DNA from: Puniceicoccaceae bacterium
GTDB taxonomy: Bacteria > Verrucomicrobiota > Verrucomicrobiia > Opitutales > Coraliomargaritaceae
Length of the DNA stretch: 39,035 nucleotides
Assembly: GCA_003331195.1 (NCBI GenBank)
Contig: QOOZ01000018.1
Span: 1-39,035, forward strand
Direction: 5' to 3'
Shown here piece by piece: positions 8,458-18,435 of the stretch. Position 1 is the stretch's first letter. Each line of letters opens with the position of its first letter. A model generated the notes under the pieces. That model saw only the letters and a list, made by a program, of their open reading frames with translations, was not told the DNA's origin and made no database searches. A program made the position numbers and the translations under genes.

Positions 8458-10179
8458 GTGACCTCCGCCGACGAATTCGTTCTCCAACTATTAACTGACA
8501 AAGGGCTACTCGAAGAGAGTGCTATTGAGACTGCGCGTGCCAAGGTAAACGAGTCCGAGCATGACGGCAGCGAAGACACTGCTACGCTTGAGGCGCTCGT
8601 CGCCGACCAAAGTGTCAGTCAGCAGCAGATCGCTGAAGTGCTCGCCGATGAGTTTAACATGGAGACAGTCAATCTGGCCGATGTTCGTGTCTCGGCTGAG
8701 GCGCTAGAGGTGGTGCCTTTCGAGATCGCAAATCGTTACAAGGTCATTCCTCTAGAAGTGGATGACAGCGAAGCCGAACTCGCCGTATTTGACCCGCTCG
8801 ATATGGACGCGATCGATAGCATTAGTCATGTGATTAAGCGCTCAATCACTTGCCGGGTCGCGCCGCTCGAAGAAATCGATAAAGCCATCCATCAATACTA
8901 CGAAGGTGCCAGAGCAGGCGCTGTGGACGACATCTTTTCTGGGATTGAAGACCCCGATGCCGCCCCCAGTCAAATTGATCTTCCCTCCGGCGAAGATGCT
9001 AGCGAAGAAGAAGCGCCAATCATTAAGTATGTCCACATGGTAATCTCTGAAGCGCTCAAACGCCGTGCATCGGATATTCACATGGAACCTCTGGAGAAAC
9101 GCTTTCGTGTTCGCTACCGCATCGACGGCGTGCTTCATGAAGTGGAAAACCCACCCAAGCGCCTACAGCCTTCCATCGTTTCTCGCATTAAGCTGATGTC
9201 CAATGTCAGCATCGCAGAAAAGCGCGTGCCGCAGGATGGACGTATTAACATTAACGTCGGTGCGAAGATTATTGACCTTCGTGTTTCAACCCTGCCGACC
9301 GCTTTTGGCGAGAGTATCGTTATGCGTATTCTCGATAAGGAGAGCCTGAGTCTCGGTCTGCCCCAGCTAGGTTTCTTCAGCGACGACCAAGCCGTTTTCG
9401 AGAAAATCATCGCACTGCCCGATGGTGTCTTCCTCGTCACAGGGCCTACCGGTTCGGGTAAGTCGACCACTTTGTATTCGGCGCTCAACTGTATCAATCA
9501 CCCTGACCGAAAGATCATCACTGTTGAAGACCCCGTTGAGTATGAGATGCCCGGCGTGAATCAGGTGCAAGTGCGCCGTGATGTCGGTATGACTTTCTCC
9601 TCCGCCCTGCGCTCGATGCTACGCCAAGCGCCCAACATCATTATGGTTGGGGAGATCCGTGATAAAGAAACCGCCGAAATAGCGATCAATGCTGCCCTAA
9701 CTGGGCACATGGTTTTCAGTACTCTGCACACTAATGACGCGCCCAGCGCAGTCAGTCGCCTCATTGATATCGGCATTAAGCCCTTCCTTGTAGCCGCCGC
9801 CGTACGTGCTGTGCTTGCCCAGCGTCTCGTGCGCCGTAACTGCCCTAATTGCCGCGTTCCCTTCGAGCATGATGAAAAGCTTTTGAACTCGCTCGGCATT
9901 CGCTCTGACCAGATCACAGATGCTTCCTTTATGAAGGGCGAGGGTTGCCTGAAGTGCAACGGCACAGGCTTCCGTGGCCGAGTCGGTGTCTTCGAGATGT
10001 TCCAAGTCAATGAAGAACTCCAGTCGATGATTTACGAAGAGGCGAGCCTCGTTGCTTTACGCGATAAAGCTCGCGAAATGGGTATGCGCAACATGCGAGA
10101 AGATGGCATTCGCAAGATTATAGGTGGTATTACGACACCGCAAGAAGTTCTCCATGCTACTGTGTCCGATTCTATTTAA
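8458..10179 (+). CDS. pilB: Type IV pilus extension ATPase PilB (first copy)
   Basis: Hexameric ATPase that powers pilus assembly at the inner membrane. With the GTG at 8458 as start it has 573 residues ([12 protein letters not shown]...). An earlier TTG at 8401 would overlap the end of rho and is less likely. Domains: N-terminal T2SSE_N/MshEN (about 1-145), a linker, then the ATPase with Walker [11 protein letters not shown] from about 329, the Asp box ITVEDPVEY, Walker [10 protein letters not shown], and the His box [12 protein letters not shown] zinc-binding pair of CxxC motifs, CPNC and CLKC, follows. It is distinct in sequence from the second PilB-type ATPase at 11314. The gene follows rho by 46 bp and leads the pilus block. 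Confidence 0.9.
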   Translation: MTSADEFVLQLLTDKGLLEESAIETARAKVNESEHDGSEDTATLEALVADQSVSQQQIAEVLADEFNMETVNLADVRVSAEALEVVPFEIANRYKVIPLEVDDSEAELAVFDPLDMDAIDSISHVIKRSITCRVAPLEEIDKAIHQYYEGARAGAVDDIFSGIEDPDAAPSQIDLPSGEDASEEEAPIIKYVHMVISEALKRRASDIHMEPLEKRFRVRYRIDGVLHEVENPPKRLQPSIVSRIKLMSNVSIAEKRVPQDGRININVGAKIIDLRVSTLPTAFGESIVMRILDKESLSLGLPQLGFFSDDQAVFEKIIALPDGVFLVTGPTGSGKSTTLYSALNCINHPDRKIITVEDPVEYEMPGVNQVQVRRDVGMTFSSALRSMLRQAPNIIMVGEIRDKETAEIAINAALTGHMVFSTLHTNDAPSAVSRLIDIGIKPFLVAAAVRAVLAQRLVRRNCPNCRVPFEHDEKLLNSLGIRSDQITDASFMKGEGCLKCNGTGFRGRVGVFEMFQVNEELQSMIYEEASLVALRDKAREMGMRNMREDGIRKIIGGITTPQEVLHATVSDSI

Positions 10180-10194
10180 CCAACTCTAATTACG

Positions 10195-11274
10195 ATGAGC
10201 TATGAAATGAATGACCTCTTGGAACTGATGATCGACCAAGGCGCATCAGATCTTCATATTGAAGTCAATCAGCCGCCGACGCTTCGTATCAGCGGATCAA
10301 TGCTTCCTGTCGAGGGGCCGAAGCTCGACCCCGAAGATGCTGAGGCTTTGATGAAGTCCATCACCTCGGAGACCAATCAGGAGCAAGTCATGGCTACCGG
10401 CGGGGCCGACTTCGGCTTTGCTTACCAAAGCAAAGCTCGTTTTCGTGTCAGTGTTCTGCGCTCCAAGGGTCACTTCGGTCTCGTGCTTCGCCAAATCCCA
10501 AATGACCTTTTCTCCCTTAGCGATATTGGCCTGCCCGATACAATCTTAGAACTGATTAACCGCCCACGTGGGCTCATCCTCGTAACGGGACCGACTGGTT
10601 CGGGTAAGTCTACCACGCTGGCATCAATGATCAACTGGATCAACGAAAACCACGACGGCCACATCATCACGATTGAAGATCCGATTGAGTATTTTCACGA
10701 TCATAAAAAGTGTATCGTTACTCAGCGCGAAGTGGGGAATGACGTCGCCTCCTTTTCTTCCGCAATTCGCGGTGCACTACGACAAGACCCTGATGTCATC
10801 CTCGTCGGGGAAATGCGCGATCTCGAAACGATTGAGGCCGCCATAGGTGCAGCCGAGACTGGTCACTTAGTCTTTGCCACTTTGCATACTACTGGCGCGG
10901 CACGCACCGTTGACCGTATTATCGACGCCTTCCCTGCAGATATGAAGGATCAAATACGCACGCAACTCGCCTCCTCAATCATCGCAGTTATTTCTCAAGT
11001 GCTTTGTAAGAAAACTGGTGGCGGACGCATTGCCTCATTCGAGATCATGGTCACGACCACGTCGATCGCGCAGCTTATCCGCGAGAACAAAACCTTCCGC
11101 ATAAATTCTGACATACAGACTGGTGCCAGTCGCGGTATGATCGGCCTCGACGCGCACCTGCTCAGCCTTTTTAAACGTAACTTGATAAGTGCCGACGAAG
11201 CACTCGGTAAATCCCAGACCTCCGATACCATGCGTGCTAAGTTACTCGAAAATGGAGCAACTCTTACGACTTAA
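10195..11274 (+). CDS. pilT: Twitching motility retraction ATPase PilT
   Basis: Disassembles the pilus to drive retraction, twitching and DNA uptake. At 359 residues it has normal PilT length and lacks the N-terminal MshEN domain of PilB. Visible motifs: N-terminal GASDLHI(E) core, Walker [11 protein letters not shown] at about 132, Asp box [10 protein letters not shown], Walker [14 protein letters not shown], His box [21 protein letters not shown], and a C-terminal [17 protein letters not shown] region typical of PilT. It lies 15 bp after the first pilB and 39 bp before the second, evidently one operon. No ribosome binding site is visible before the ATG. Confidence 0.94.
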   Translation: MSYEMNDLLELMIDQGASDLHIEVNQPPTLRISGSMLPVEGPKLDPEDAEALMKSITSETNQEQVMATGGADFGFAYQSKARFRVSVLRSKGHFGLVLRQIPNDLFSLSDIGLPDTILELINRPRGLILVTGPTGSGKSTTLASMINWINENHDGHIITIEDPIEYFHDHKKCIVTQREVGNDVASFSSAIRGALRQDPDVILVGEMRDLETIEAAIGAAETGHLVFATLHTTGAARTVDRIIDAFPADMKDQIRTQLASSIIAVISQVLCKKTGGGRIASFEIMVTTTSIAQLIRENKTFRINSDIQTGASRGMIGLDAHLLSLFKRNLISADEALGKSQTSDTMRAKLLENGATLTT

Positions 11275-11313
11275 ATCATTCCTCAACCCTAAAGATTCTC
11301 AGATCCTACCTCG

Positions 11314-13002
11314 ATGTTCGAAGATCATAACGATACAGTTTACGAAATAATTAAAGGTGCCAGCCTGCTCGAACCAGCTCAGCTTGAAGAGCTCAACGAG
11401 TCGCACCTCCACACTGGCAAGTCGCTAGCCGACGCCGTGATTGACTCTGAAGTAGTCGATCGGGAGCAGGTTCTAGCCGCTGTGGCGGAGTATCTCGGCT
11501 ATGAGTATTTGGCTTCCCCACCGAATAAGGTGAAAGAGGATATTGCCAGCGCCGTACGACCCAGTGTGGCTCGCATGTATGCCGTGGTTCCCTACGAGGT
11601 CAGCAATACCTCCGTCTCCTTGCTCGCGCAGGATCCTTTTAATCCCGCGATCATCGATGATCTCACCTTTACCTTAAATAAAGACATCACTATCGTTGTT
11701 TGTAATCCTGAGCATATTGATTCCCTCCTCATTGCGACCTACGGCGAGGAAGATTCATCGATTGACGATATACTCGGCGATCTCGGCGAAAGCTTCACTG
11801 AATCCCAGGATGATCTCTCTGAGGGGGATCTTACGGACATGGCGAACCAAACTCCCATCATCCGCTTCGTGAACCTCGTGCTTCAGCAAGCAATTAAGGA
11901 TAAAGCGTCTGACGTCCACTTTGAACCCTTCGAAGATCAGTTCCGCATCCGCTACCGGATCGACGGTGCTCTTTACGAGATGGCGCCTCCACCAAGGAAT
12001 CTGGCCGTTCCCGTGACCTCGCGCGTTAAAGTGCTGTCCAACATGAACATCTCCGAAACACGGATTCCTCAGGATGGTCGCATTAAGATGACCATCGCAG
12101 GTCGCCCTGTGGATCTTCGTGTATCGACATTACCAACCCAGTTTGGCGAGTCCGTGGTGCTCCGTGTCCTCGATAAGTCGGTGGTCAACCTCGACCTCGA
12201 AGCACTCAGTTTGCCCGACGATATTTTACAAACGATTCGGAGCCTTGTGGATCGTCCCAACGGTATATTTATTGTAACCGGCCCTACTGGATCCGGTAAG
12301 ACCACTACACTTTACAGTGCGCTTCGCGAGGTTAACAGCGTCGAAACTAAGATTCTTACAGCCGAAGATCCCGTCGAGTATGAGATTGACGGCATTATGC
12401 AGGTTGCGGTGAACCACAAAGTAGGCCTCGACTTCTCTCGCGCACTCCGCGCCTTCCTCCGTCAAGACCCTGACAAGATCATGGTCGGTGAGATTCGTGA
12501 CTTGGAGACCGCGCAGATCGCCGTGCAAGCCTCCCTAACGGGACACGTTGTTCTGAGTACGCTTCACACCAATGATGCACCAGGTGCTGTCACCCGCCTT
12601 ATTGATATGGGCTTGGAGCCCTTCCTCATTTCCGCCTCACTAGAAGCTATTCTCGCGCAGCGCCTCGTTCGTCGCATCTGCCCCAGTTGTCGCACCGCTT
12701 ACGAGCCAGGCCACGAGCTCATCGAAATGCTCGACGTCGATCCGCTCGAAATCGCCGATAAAGATTTCTTCTACGGCGATGGTTGTGCCGAATGTAGCAA
12801 CACTGGCTATCGCGGCCGTGTAGGTCTCTTTGAAATGATCGTTGTGTCCGACGCCATTCGCGAATTGATTAATAACCGCGCTCCTACGCTCACTATTAAA
12901 CAAAAAGCGCTTGAGCAGGGGATGCGAAGCTTGCGTGATGACGGGTTACGCGCCATTTTTGACGGCAATTCTACAATTGAAGAGGTTCTTAAATATACAT
13001 AA
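11314..13002 (+). CDS. pilB: Type IV pilus / type II secretion assembly ATPase PilB-GspE (second copy)
   Basis: A second extension-type secretion ATPase, 562 residues, with the same domain plan as the one at 8458: N-terminal MshEN-like domain (about 1-150), Walker [11 protein letters not shown] from about 323, Asp box [10 protein letters not shown], Walker [14 protein letters not shown], His box [13 protein letters not shown], and zinc CxxC pairs CPSC and CAEC. It sits directly before pilC with a 15-bp gap. That position makes it the likelier partner of PilC, though which copy drives which machine cannot be told. The two copies differ throughout the N-terminal domain, so the duplication is old or one was acquired. 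Confidence 0.9.
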   Translation: MFEDHNDTVYEIIKGASLLEPAQLEELNESHLHTGKSLADAVIDSEVVDREQVLAAVAEYLGYEYLASPPNKVKEDIASAVRPSVARMYAVVPYEVSNTSVSLLAQDPFNPAIIDDLTFTLNKDITIVVCNPEHIDSLLIATYGEEDSSIDDILGDLGESFTESQDDLSEGDLTDMANQTPIIRFVNLVLQQAIKDKASDVHFEPFEDQFRIRYRIDGALYEMAPPPRNLAVPVTSRVKVLSNMNISETRIPQDGRIKMTIAGRPVDLRVSTLPTQFGESVVLRVLDKSVVNLDLEALSLPDDILQTIRSLVDRPNGIFIVTGPTGSGKTTTLYSALREVNSVETKILTAEDPVEYEIDGIMQVAVNHKVGLDFSRALRAFLRQDPDKIMVGEIRDLETAQIAVQASLTGHVVLSTLHTNDAPGAVTRLIDMGLEPFLISASLEAILAQRLVRRICPSCRTAYEPGHELIEMLDVDPLEIADKDFFYGDGCAECSNTGYRGRVGLFEMIVVSDAIRELINNRAPTLTIKQKALEQGMRSLRDDGLRAIFDGNSTIEEVLKYT

Positions 13003-13017
13003 ACATCCATATTCCCC

Positions 13018-14274
13018 ATGGCAAAATTCAAATATACGGCGATTGACGCCAACGGTAAGCAAAAGACCGGCACGGTCGAAGCGGCCAGTCAGGACGAAGC
13101 GAGTTCAAAACTCAGCGCTTCCGGCTTGATGCCCACAAAGATCACCGATGCAGGCGGCGGTGCCACTGCGAAAGCAGCTCCTAAAAAAGGCGGCAAAAAA
13201 TCTAAGAAGTCGGGTGGTGGCTTCGGTAAAGTCATCAAAGGAGAGGAACTCACTACCTTTACGCGTCAGCTAGCGACACTTCTGGATGCAGGCTTGCCTC
13301 TACTACGGGCGCTCGAAGTGATGATCCGCCAAGAGAAAAACCTTCGCTTTAAAGCGATCCTCGAGCAGATCGCTGATCAAGTTAAGTCTGGTAACTCCTT
13401 TTCCGACGGACTTACGCAGCATCCTAAGATTTTTGACCGTCTATACGTCAACATGGTGCGTGCTGGTGAAGCCGGCGGTGTGCTTGACGTTGTGCTCGCG
13501 CGTCTCGCGGGCTTTATGGAAAAGGCATTGAAGACCAAGAAAAAGGTTAAAGCAGCCATGGTCTATCCAATCGTGGTCGTCGGTGTCGCTGTTTCGATTG
13601 TGGCGCTCCTTATGGTCGTAGTGGTTCCCAAGTTTGAGACTATCTTTGAGGATATGCTCGAAGGTGCCGCACTACCAGGTCCAACGCAACTCGTGGTCGG
13701 CGTCAGTAATTTCATGAGTGGAAATATATTGTGGACCATCATCATTCTGGTCATCGCTTTCTTTGCCTTTAAGTTCTTCATGAATACGTCTGTTGGTTCA
13801 AAGATGTTCAACTGGCTATCGATCAACACCCCCAAGGTCGGCGATCTAGTGCGTAAGGTGAACATCGCTCGCATCACTCGTACCTTCGGTACGCTCCTCT
13901 CCAGTGGTGTTCCTATCTTGCAGTCGATCACAATCACTAAGGATATTACAGGTAACAAATTCTACGAAAACGCACTTACTCGTATTCACGACAGCGTGCG
14001 TGATGGTGAGTCTCTCGCCGCACCTATGGCACGCGAGTCTGTTTTCCCCAATATGGTCACCAGTATGGTCGACGTGGGTGAAGAGACGGGTGAGCTTGCT
14101 GAGATGCTTAATCGAGTGGCGGATAACTATGACGAAGACGTAGACAACGCCGTGGCCGGGATCACTTCGATCATTGAGCCCGTCATGATCGTGTTCCTCG
14201 CGGTTGTCGTCGGTTTCATTGTCATCGCGCTCTTCCTGCCCATCGTTGAAATCATTAAGCAACTCACTGGCTGA
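13018..14274 (+). CDS. pilC: Type IV pilus inner-membrane platform protein PilC
   Basis: The membrane platform on which PilB and PilT act (GspF/PilC family), 418 residues. It begins [20 protein letters not shown], the family N-terminus, followed by an unusual Gly/Ala/Lys-rich linker at about 46-70 ([15 protein letters not shown]). Two T2SSF domains follow (about 78-200 and 285-405). Hydrophobic segments fall near 182-205, 240-260 and 385-415, giving three transmembrane helices as expected. GEAGGVLD and GEETGELAE are the repeated signature of the two halves. It is the last gene of the pilus block; a strong terminator follows 21 bp after its stop. Confidence 0.94.
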   Translation: MAKFKYTAIDANGKQKTGTVEAASQDEASSKLSASGLMPTKITDAGGGATAKAAPKKGGKKSKKSGGGFGKVIKGEELTTFTRQLATLLDAGLPLLRALEVMIRQEKNLRFKAILEQIADQVKSGNSFSDGLTQHPKIFDRLYVNMVRAGEAGGVLDVVLARLAGFMEKALKTKKKVKAAMVYPIVVVGVAVSIVALLMVVVVPKFETIFEDMLEGAALPGPTQLVVGVSNFMSGNILWTIIILVIAFFAFKFFMNTSVGSKMFNWLSINTPKVGDLVRKVNIARITRTFGTLLSSGVPILQSITITKDITGNKFYENALTRIHDSVRDGESLAAPMARESVFPNMVTSMVDVGEETGELAEMLNRVADNYDEDVDNAVAGITSIIEPVMIVFLAVVVGFIVIALFLPIVEIIKQLTG

Positions 14275-14295
14275 TCCTGTCGAAAAGGTTTTTTT

Positions 14296-14334
14296 AAAGC
14301 CCGCAGCGCGCCGTGCCTGCGGGCTTTTTGTTTT
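14296..14334 (+). terminator. Rho-independent terminator after pilC
   Basis: AAAGCCCGCAG (14296-14306) pairs perfectly with CTGCGGGCTTT (14317-14327) around a 10-base loop and is followed by TTTTTGTTTT. It ends the rho/pil transcript ahead of valS. Confidence 0.9.
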
Positions 14335-14391
14335 CAAGCTTGAAAGCCGCGCGGTGGACCGCACCGTTGGCTACCTTCCTATTTTTACTTC

Positions 14392-17130
14392 ATGTCTGAG
14401 ATCGCTAAAGCCTACGAACCGAAAGAAGTCGAACAACGCTGGTATGCCAACTGGCTTGAAGCCGGCTGCTTCAAAGCTGGGGCGGACTACGCTAAGGAGC
14501 CCTACGCAATCATGATTCCACCGCCCAATGTGACGGGCATGCTGCACATGGGGCACGTTCTGGACAACACGCTACAAGACATCTTCGTTCGCCGTGCTCG
14601 CTTAGAGGGTAAGGCAGTGCTCTGGCAACCAGGCACCGACCATGCGGGTATCGCTACGCAAACCAAGGTCGAGAAGCAACTACTCGAGGCGACTGGTCAG
14701 ACGAAATATGACCTCGGGCGTGAAGCCTTTCTCGATAAAGTGTGGGATTTCCGTGAAGAGTCGGGTGGGGTCATACTCAATCAACTTCAAAAGCTCGGCG
14801 CATCTTGCGACTGGGATCGCACCAGCTTCACATTGGATGAGGATTACTCCAAGGCAGTCTTAGATGCCTTTGTTAAATTCTACAAACGCGGTTACATTTA
14901 TCGCGGTAAGCGTATGGTTAATTGGTGCCCGGCTACTCGCACTGCAATCTCCGACGAAGAAGTTAATATGAAGCCGCAGAACGGCTTCTTTTTCAAAATG
15001 CGTTACGAGCTCGTCGAAGCAGACGGTGCGCGCACGCACCTGGAAATTTCAACCACCCGTCCTGAGACGCTGATGGGCGACTCCGCTGTAGCCGTCCACC
15101 CAGAAGATGAACGCTATAAGCACCTAATCGGCAAGGCAGTGTGGCGCCCTTTCCCGAGGGCAGAAATCCCCATTATTGGTGATGAATATGTCGACCGTGA
15201 GTTCGGCACCGGCTGCCTCAAAGTGACACCTGCCCATGACAAGAACGACTTCGAAATCGGGCAGCGCCACAATCTTGAAGTGATCGAAGTGATCGACGCT
15301 GAGGGGAAGCTTAATGATCTCGCGGGAAAAGAATTTGATGGAATGGATCGTTTCAAAGCCCGCAAAGTAGCCGCGCAAAAGCTAGAGGAAATGGGCCTGC
15401 TGCTCGAGCGAGAACCCTATGAGAATACCGTCGGATTTTCCGAGCGTGGCGACGTGCCGGTTGAACCGCGCCTCTCAGAGCAGTGGTTCCTCAAATACTC
15501 AAAGGTCGAGGAAGCCAAGCGTGCGGTTGAAAATGGCACTATTAAATTTCATCCTGATCGTTGGAAAAAGACTTACCTCCACTGGCTTAATGGTATTCAA
15601 GATTGGTGCATTAGTCGCCAACTCTGGTGGGGGCACCGCATCCCTGTCTGGTACAAAAAAGGAATGGAGCGTATGGCGCTTGACTTTGAAAATCCCGACC
15701 ACGTCCACGTTTCGGTCGAAGGTCCAGCTGACCCCGAAAACTGGGAGCAAGAAGAAGATGTGCTCGACACCTGGGCGTCCTCCTACCTCTGGCCAATGGC
15801 TAATCTCGGTTGGCCGAATCCGACAGAAGCCCAGCAGAAGGAGCTCGATTTTTGGTATCCGACTTCCACTCTGGTTACAGGTTTCGATATTATCTTTTTC
15901 TGGGTCGCCCGTATGATCATGGCGGGCATCGAACTCTATGGGGACGATGCCAAAGATCTGACCGACGAACAGATCGCAAAGCGTATCCCTTTTAAAAACA
16001 TTTTTATTCACGGTCTCATCCGTGACGAGAAGGGGCGTAAAATGTCGAAATCCCTCGGCAACTCGCCAGATCCACTTGATTTGATCGTGAAATATGGCGC
16101 CGATGGCCTTCGTTTCGGAATCTGCAACATAGCACCTTCAGGTTCTGATATTCTATTTTCTGAAGAGCGCATTCAGATCGGACGCAACTTTTGTAATAAA
16201 CTCTGGAACGCCGTGCGTTTTCGGCAGATGAGTGGTCCCATGGCCGACAACTCGAGCTTCGAGGCCATTATAAGCCGTATTCATCCGGATCTGTTCGACG
16301 ATTACGATCACTGGATTTTGGGTCGCCTCCATCATGTCACTGCCGACCTCGAAAAGTGCTTTACCAACTTCGAGATTTCGCCGCTCACACACCAGATTTA
16401 CGCCTTTTTCTGGGGAGACTTCTGTGACTGGTATGTGGAAGCCTCTAAGGGAAAACTGAAGGCTAGCGAAGAGCTACGTGATAACTGCCTCGCCATTCAA
16501 GACCTTGTTATTCGCCAGGTATTGCAATTAGCTAACCCTATCATTCCGCACATTACTGAGGAACTGTGGGAGGGCTTGGGTTATGGCGAAGTGGTCGCTT
16601 ATATACAATATACCCCGCTAACAAAGGCCATGACCCTCGAGGAGCGTGTTCCTGTAGACAACGATTCTATCGGTCGTGTGACTAATCTGCAGGAGCTTAT
16701 CTCGCAAGCACGGGCGCTCAAAGCCCAATACAACCTAGCTAGCAAGCGTGACGTCGCCATTTTTCACGGCGCCGAAGGTATCGCAGCCTCTGTTATTGCT
16801 GAAAACTCTAGCATGATTCAAACACTCGCAGGATTGGGTAGTCTTGAGACCCTAGGCGAGAAGTCCGCTGATGGCTTACCCGCTATCGTGACACCACTCG
16901 GAACCCTCTACCTAGATTTGACTAGTAGCATCGATGTTGAAGCGGAGAGAGCACGCCTGACTAAAGAGCTTGAAAAATTGAACAAGCTCGTCGCCGTTGG
17001 GGAGAACAAACTAAAGAATCAACAGTTCGTCGAAAGCGCGCCCGAAAAGGTTGTTGCTGGTGCCCGCAAGCAGTTAGCAGAGACGACCGAAAAGCGTGAC
17101 GAGACACAGCGTATTTTGGAAGGTCTGTAA
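14392..17130 (+). CDS. valS: Valyl-tRNA synthetase
   Basis: Class I synthetase charging tRNA-Val, with editing of mischarged threonine. All landmarks are present in 912 residues: the HIGH region PPPNVTGMLHMGH (43-55), the connective editing domain with STTRPETLMGD and TPAHDKNDFEIG, DWCISRQLWWGHRIP, WFYPTSTLVTG-type sequence (FWYPTSTLVTGFDI), and KMSKS at 550-554. These are followed by an anticodon-binding domain and a C-terminal coiled-coil arm (last 65 residues, VEAERARLTKELEKLNK) typical of ValS. It starts 57 bp after the pilC terminator and so has its own promoter. No Shine-Dalgarno before the ATG. Confidence 0.97.
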   Translation: MSEIAKAYEPKEVEQRWYANWLEAGCFKAGADYAKEPYAIMIPPPNVTGMLHMGHVLDNTLQDIFVRRARLEGKAVLWQPGTDHAGIATQTKVEKQLLEATGQTKYDLGREAFLDKVWDFREESGGVILNQLQKLGASCDWDRTSFTLDEDYSKAVLDAFVKFYKRGYIYRGKRMVNWCPATRTAISDEEVNMKPQNGFFFKMRYELVEADGARTHLEISTTRPETLMGDSAVAVHPEDERYKHLIGKAVWRPFPRAEIPIIGDEYVDREFGTGCLKVTPAHDKNDFEIGQRHNLEVIEVIDAEGKLNDLAGKEFDGMDRFKARKVAAQKLEEMGLLLEREPYENTVGFSERGDVPVEPRLSEQWFLKYSKVEEAKRAVENGTIKFHPDRWKKTYLHWLNGIQDWCISRQLWWGHRIPVWYKKGMERMALDFENPDHVHVSVEGPADPENWEQEEDVLDTWASSYLWPMANLGWPNPTEAQQKELDFWYPTSTLVTGFDIIFFWVARMIMAGIELYGDDAKDLTDEQIAKRIPFKNIFIHGLIRDEKGRKMSKSLGNSPDPLDLIVKYGADGLRFGICNIAPSGSDILFSEERIQIGRNFCNKLWNAVRFRQMSGPMADNSSFEAIISRIHPDLFDDYDHWILGRLHHVTADLEKCFTNFEISPLTHQIYAFFWGDFCDWYVEASKGKLKASEELRDNCLAIQDLVIRQVLQLANPIIPHITEELWEGLGYGEVVAYIQYTPLTKAMTLEERVPVDNDSIGRVTNLQELISQARALKAQYNLASKRDVAIFHGAEGIAASVIAENSSMIQTLAGLGSLETLGEKSADGLPAIVTPLGTLYLDLTSSIDVEAERARLTKELEKLNKLVAVGENKLKNQQFVESAPEKVVAGARKQLAETTEKRDETQRILEGL

Positions 17131-17203
17131 TCAAATCAAAGGCTGGCTTTTTAACTGATGTCGAGTCGCTTATAGTAATTTAGCTCTTAGCGAGATCAGC
17201 ATG

Positions 17204-17234
17204 AAAAAACGCGCTCCCAATAAGGAGCGCGTTT
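17204..17234 (-). terminator. Strong hairpin, terminator-like on the minus strand
   Basis: AAACGCGCTCC (17207-17217) and GGAGCGCGTTT (17224-17234) form a perfect 11-bp stem with a 6-base loop. On the minus strand it is followed by TTTTTT (six T including the stem end), a good intrinsic terminator. On the plus strand only three T are present. Both flanking genes (valS, rlmN) are on the plus strand, so its orientation is odd. The remaining parts of the 242-bp gap show nothing else clear. Confidence 0.65.
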
Positions 17235-17372
17235 CGCGTACAGAAGATATTTCGTTGGCTACGGCTGCGCAGGGATTTCTTCTACGTCCCCATGAGGGAT
17301 GCGATACTGGGATCAATTGGCAGCTGCGAGTTACGGTTGACCTTTCTAAAATCTAAGGCACGGATTTGTATT

Positions 17373-18428
17373 ATGGTCGATTCGCTAGAAGGCTACAGCT
17401 ATGGAGCACTAGAGCAAATACTCTCTGGTGCCGGGGTAAACCCAGTTCACGCAAAGCCCCTCTTCAGCGCTGTGCAACGTCGACTGGTCAGTAAAAATTT
17501 AAACGTGGCCGAGGGTATTTTGCCGCCCGTCGCTCGCTGGCTCTCGACCGCGGAAGCACCCGTTCTCTGTCCTACGAAACAGACGCATTGCAGTCCGAGC
17601 GGCGATGGCTTCACCGAGAAGTACATGCTTCGTCTCGCCGATGGCGCCGAGGTCGAGGCAGTGCGGATGGGGTTCCCAGGCAGATTTACTGCCTGCCTAA
17701 GCACCCAGGTCGGATGCGCGATGGGCTGTGTCTTTTGCGCAACGGGGCAGATGGGTTTTTCTCGGCATCTCACCACGGGCGAGATTGTGGCGCAGGCCCA
17801 TCACGTTGAGCGTGGACTCCGCGAGAGCCACGGCGAACGTTTGCGTAACATCGTGATGATGGGAATGGGCGAACCATTACATAATTTTGAACCCGTGATG
17901 GAGGCACTCGGTATTATAACAGACAACCGTGGCCTGAACATCGGACCTGCTCGGGTCGCCATCAGCACGGTGGGTCATATTCCGGGTATTTTGAAACTGG
18001 CGCGTCATCCCAAACGCTACTCGCTCGCGGTCAGTCTACATGGTGCGAGTGATGAAGAACGCGGTAAACTAATCCCAGTGAATAAGAAGTGGCCACTAGC
18101 TGACCTCATTGATGCTTGTCGTGAATATACTGCAATTAAACGGGCGAGGGTGTTCTTTGCTTGGACATTAATTGGTGGGGTTAATGACAGTAAGGATCAT
18201 GCGTTTCGACTGGCAGAACTCCTCAAAGGCATCGATGCGCATGTTAATTTAATCCCACTCAATGCAACCGATGGTTACGAAGGTGAAGCTCCCGAGGAGG
18301 CGAATGTTCGCGAGTTTCAAGGTATTATCCAAGCGTCTGGCTTACCTAGCACCGTGCGCCAAAGGCGCGGAATCGATGTGGCCGCTGGCTGCGGACAACT
18401 AAAGGCTAGACGTTTAAGTAAGCAGTAG
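17373..18428 (+). CDS. rlmN: RlmN-type radical SAM rRNA methyltransferase
   Basis: Radical SAM enzyme that methylates carbon 2 of A2503 in 23S rRNA (and often A37 in some tRNAs). The 4Fe-4S-binding CxxxCxxC is CAMGCVFC, residues 115-122. MMGMGEPLHNF and AVSLHGASDEERGKLIP are family motifs, and GCGQL near the end carries the resolving cysteine (about 340). I chose the ATG at 17373 (MVDSLEGYSYGALEQIL, 351 residues). A longer frame from 17292 adds 27 residues unlike RlmN N-termini. The N-terminal domain is rather divergent from proteobacterial RlmN, so a close RlmN/Cfr-type paralogue is the alternative. Confidence 0.82.
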   Translation: MVDSLEGYSYGALEQILSGAGVNPVHAKPLFSAVQRRLVSKNLNVAEGILPPVARWLSTAEAPVLCPTKQTHCSPSGDGFTEKYMLRLADGAEVEAVRMGFPGRFTACLSTQVGCAMGCVFCATGQMGFSRHLTTGEIVAQAHHVERGLRESHGERLRNIVMMGMGEPLHNFEPVMEALGIITDNRGLNIGPARVAISTVGHIPGILKLARHPKRYSLAVSLHGASDEERGKLIPVNKKWPLADLIDACREYTAIKRARVFFAWTLIGGVNDSKDHAFRLAELLKGIDAHVNLIPLNATDGYEGEAPEEANVREFQGIIQASGLPSTVRQRRGIDVAAGCGQLKARRLSKQ

Positions 18429-18435
18429 CCCCGCC

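Noticed and set aside
13846..14364. Minus-strand open frame of 172 codons over the end of pilC
   Set aside because: Shadow of pilC, and it runs through the pilC terminator; composition is Asp/His/Arg-rich as in typical antisense frames.
15499..16011. Minus-strand open frame of 170 codons
   Set aside because: Entirely within valS, whose frame is well supported; no independent signal.
17292..17372. Longer N-terminus for rlmN
   Set aside because: The extra 27 residues do not resemble RlmN N-termini, and the ATG at 17373 gives a normal length.
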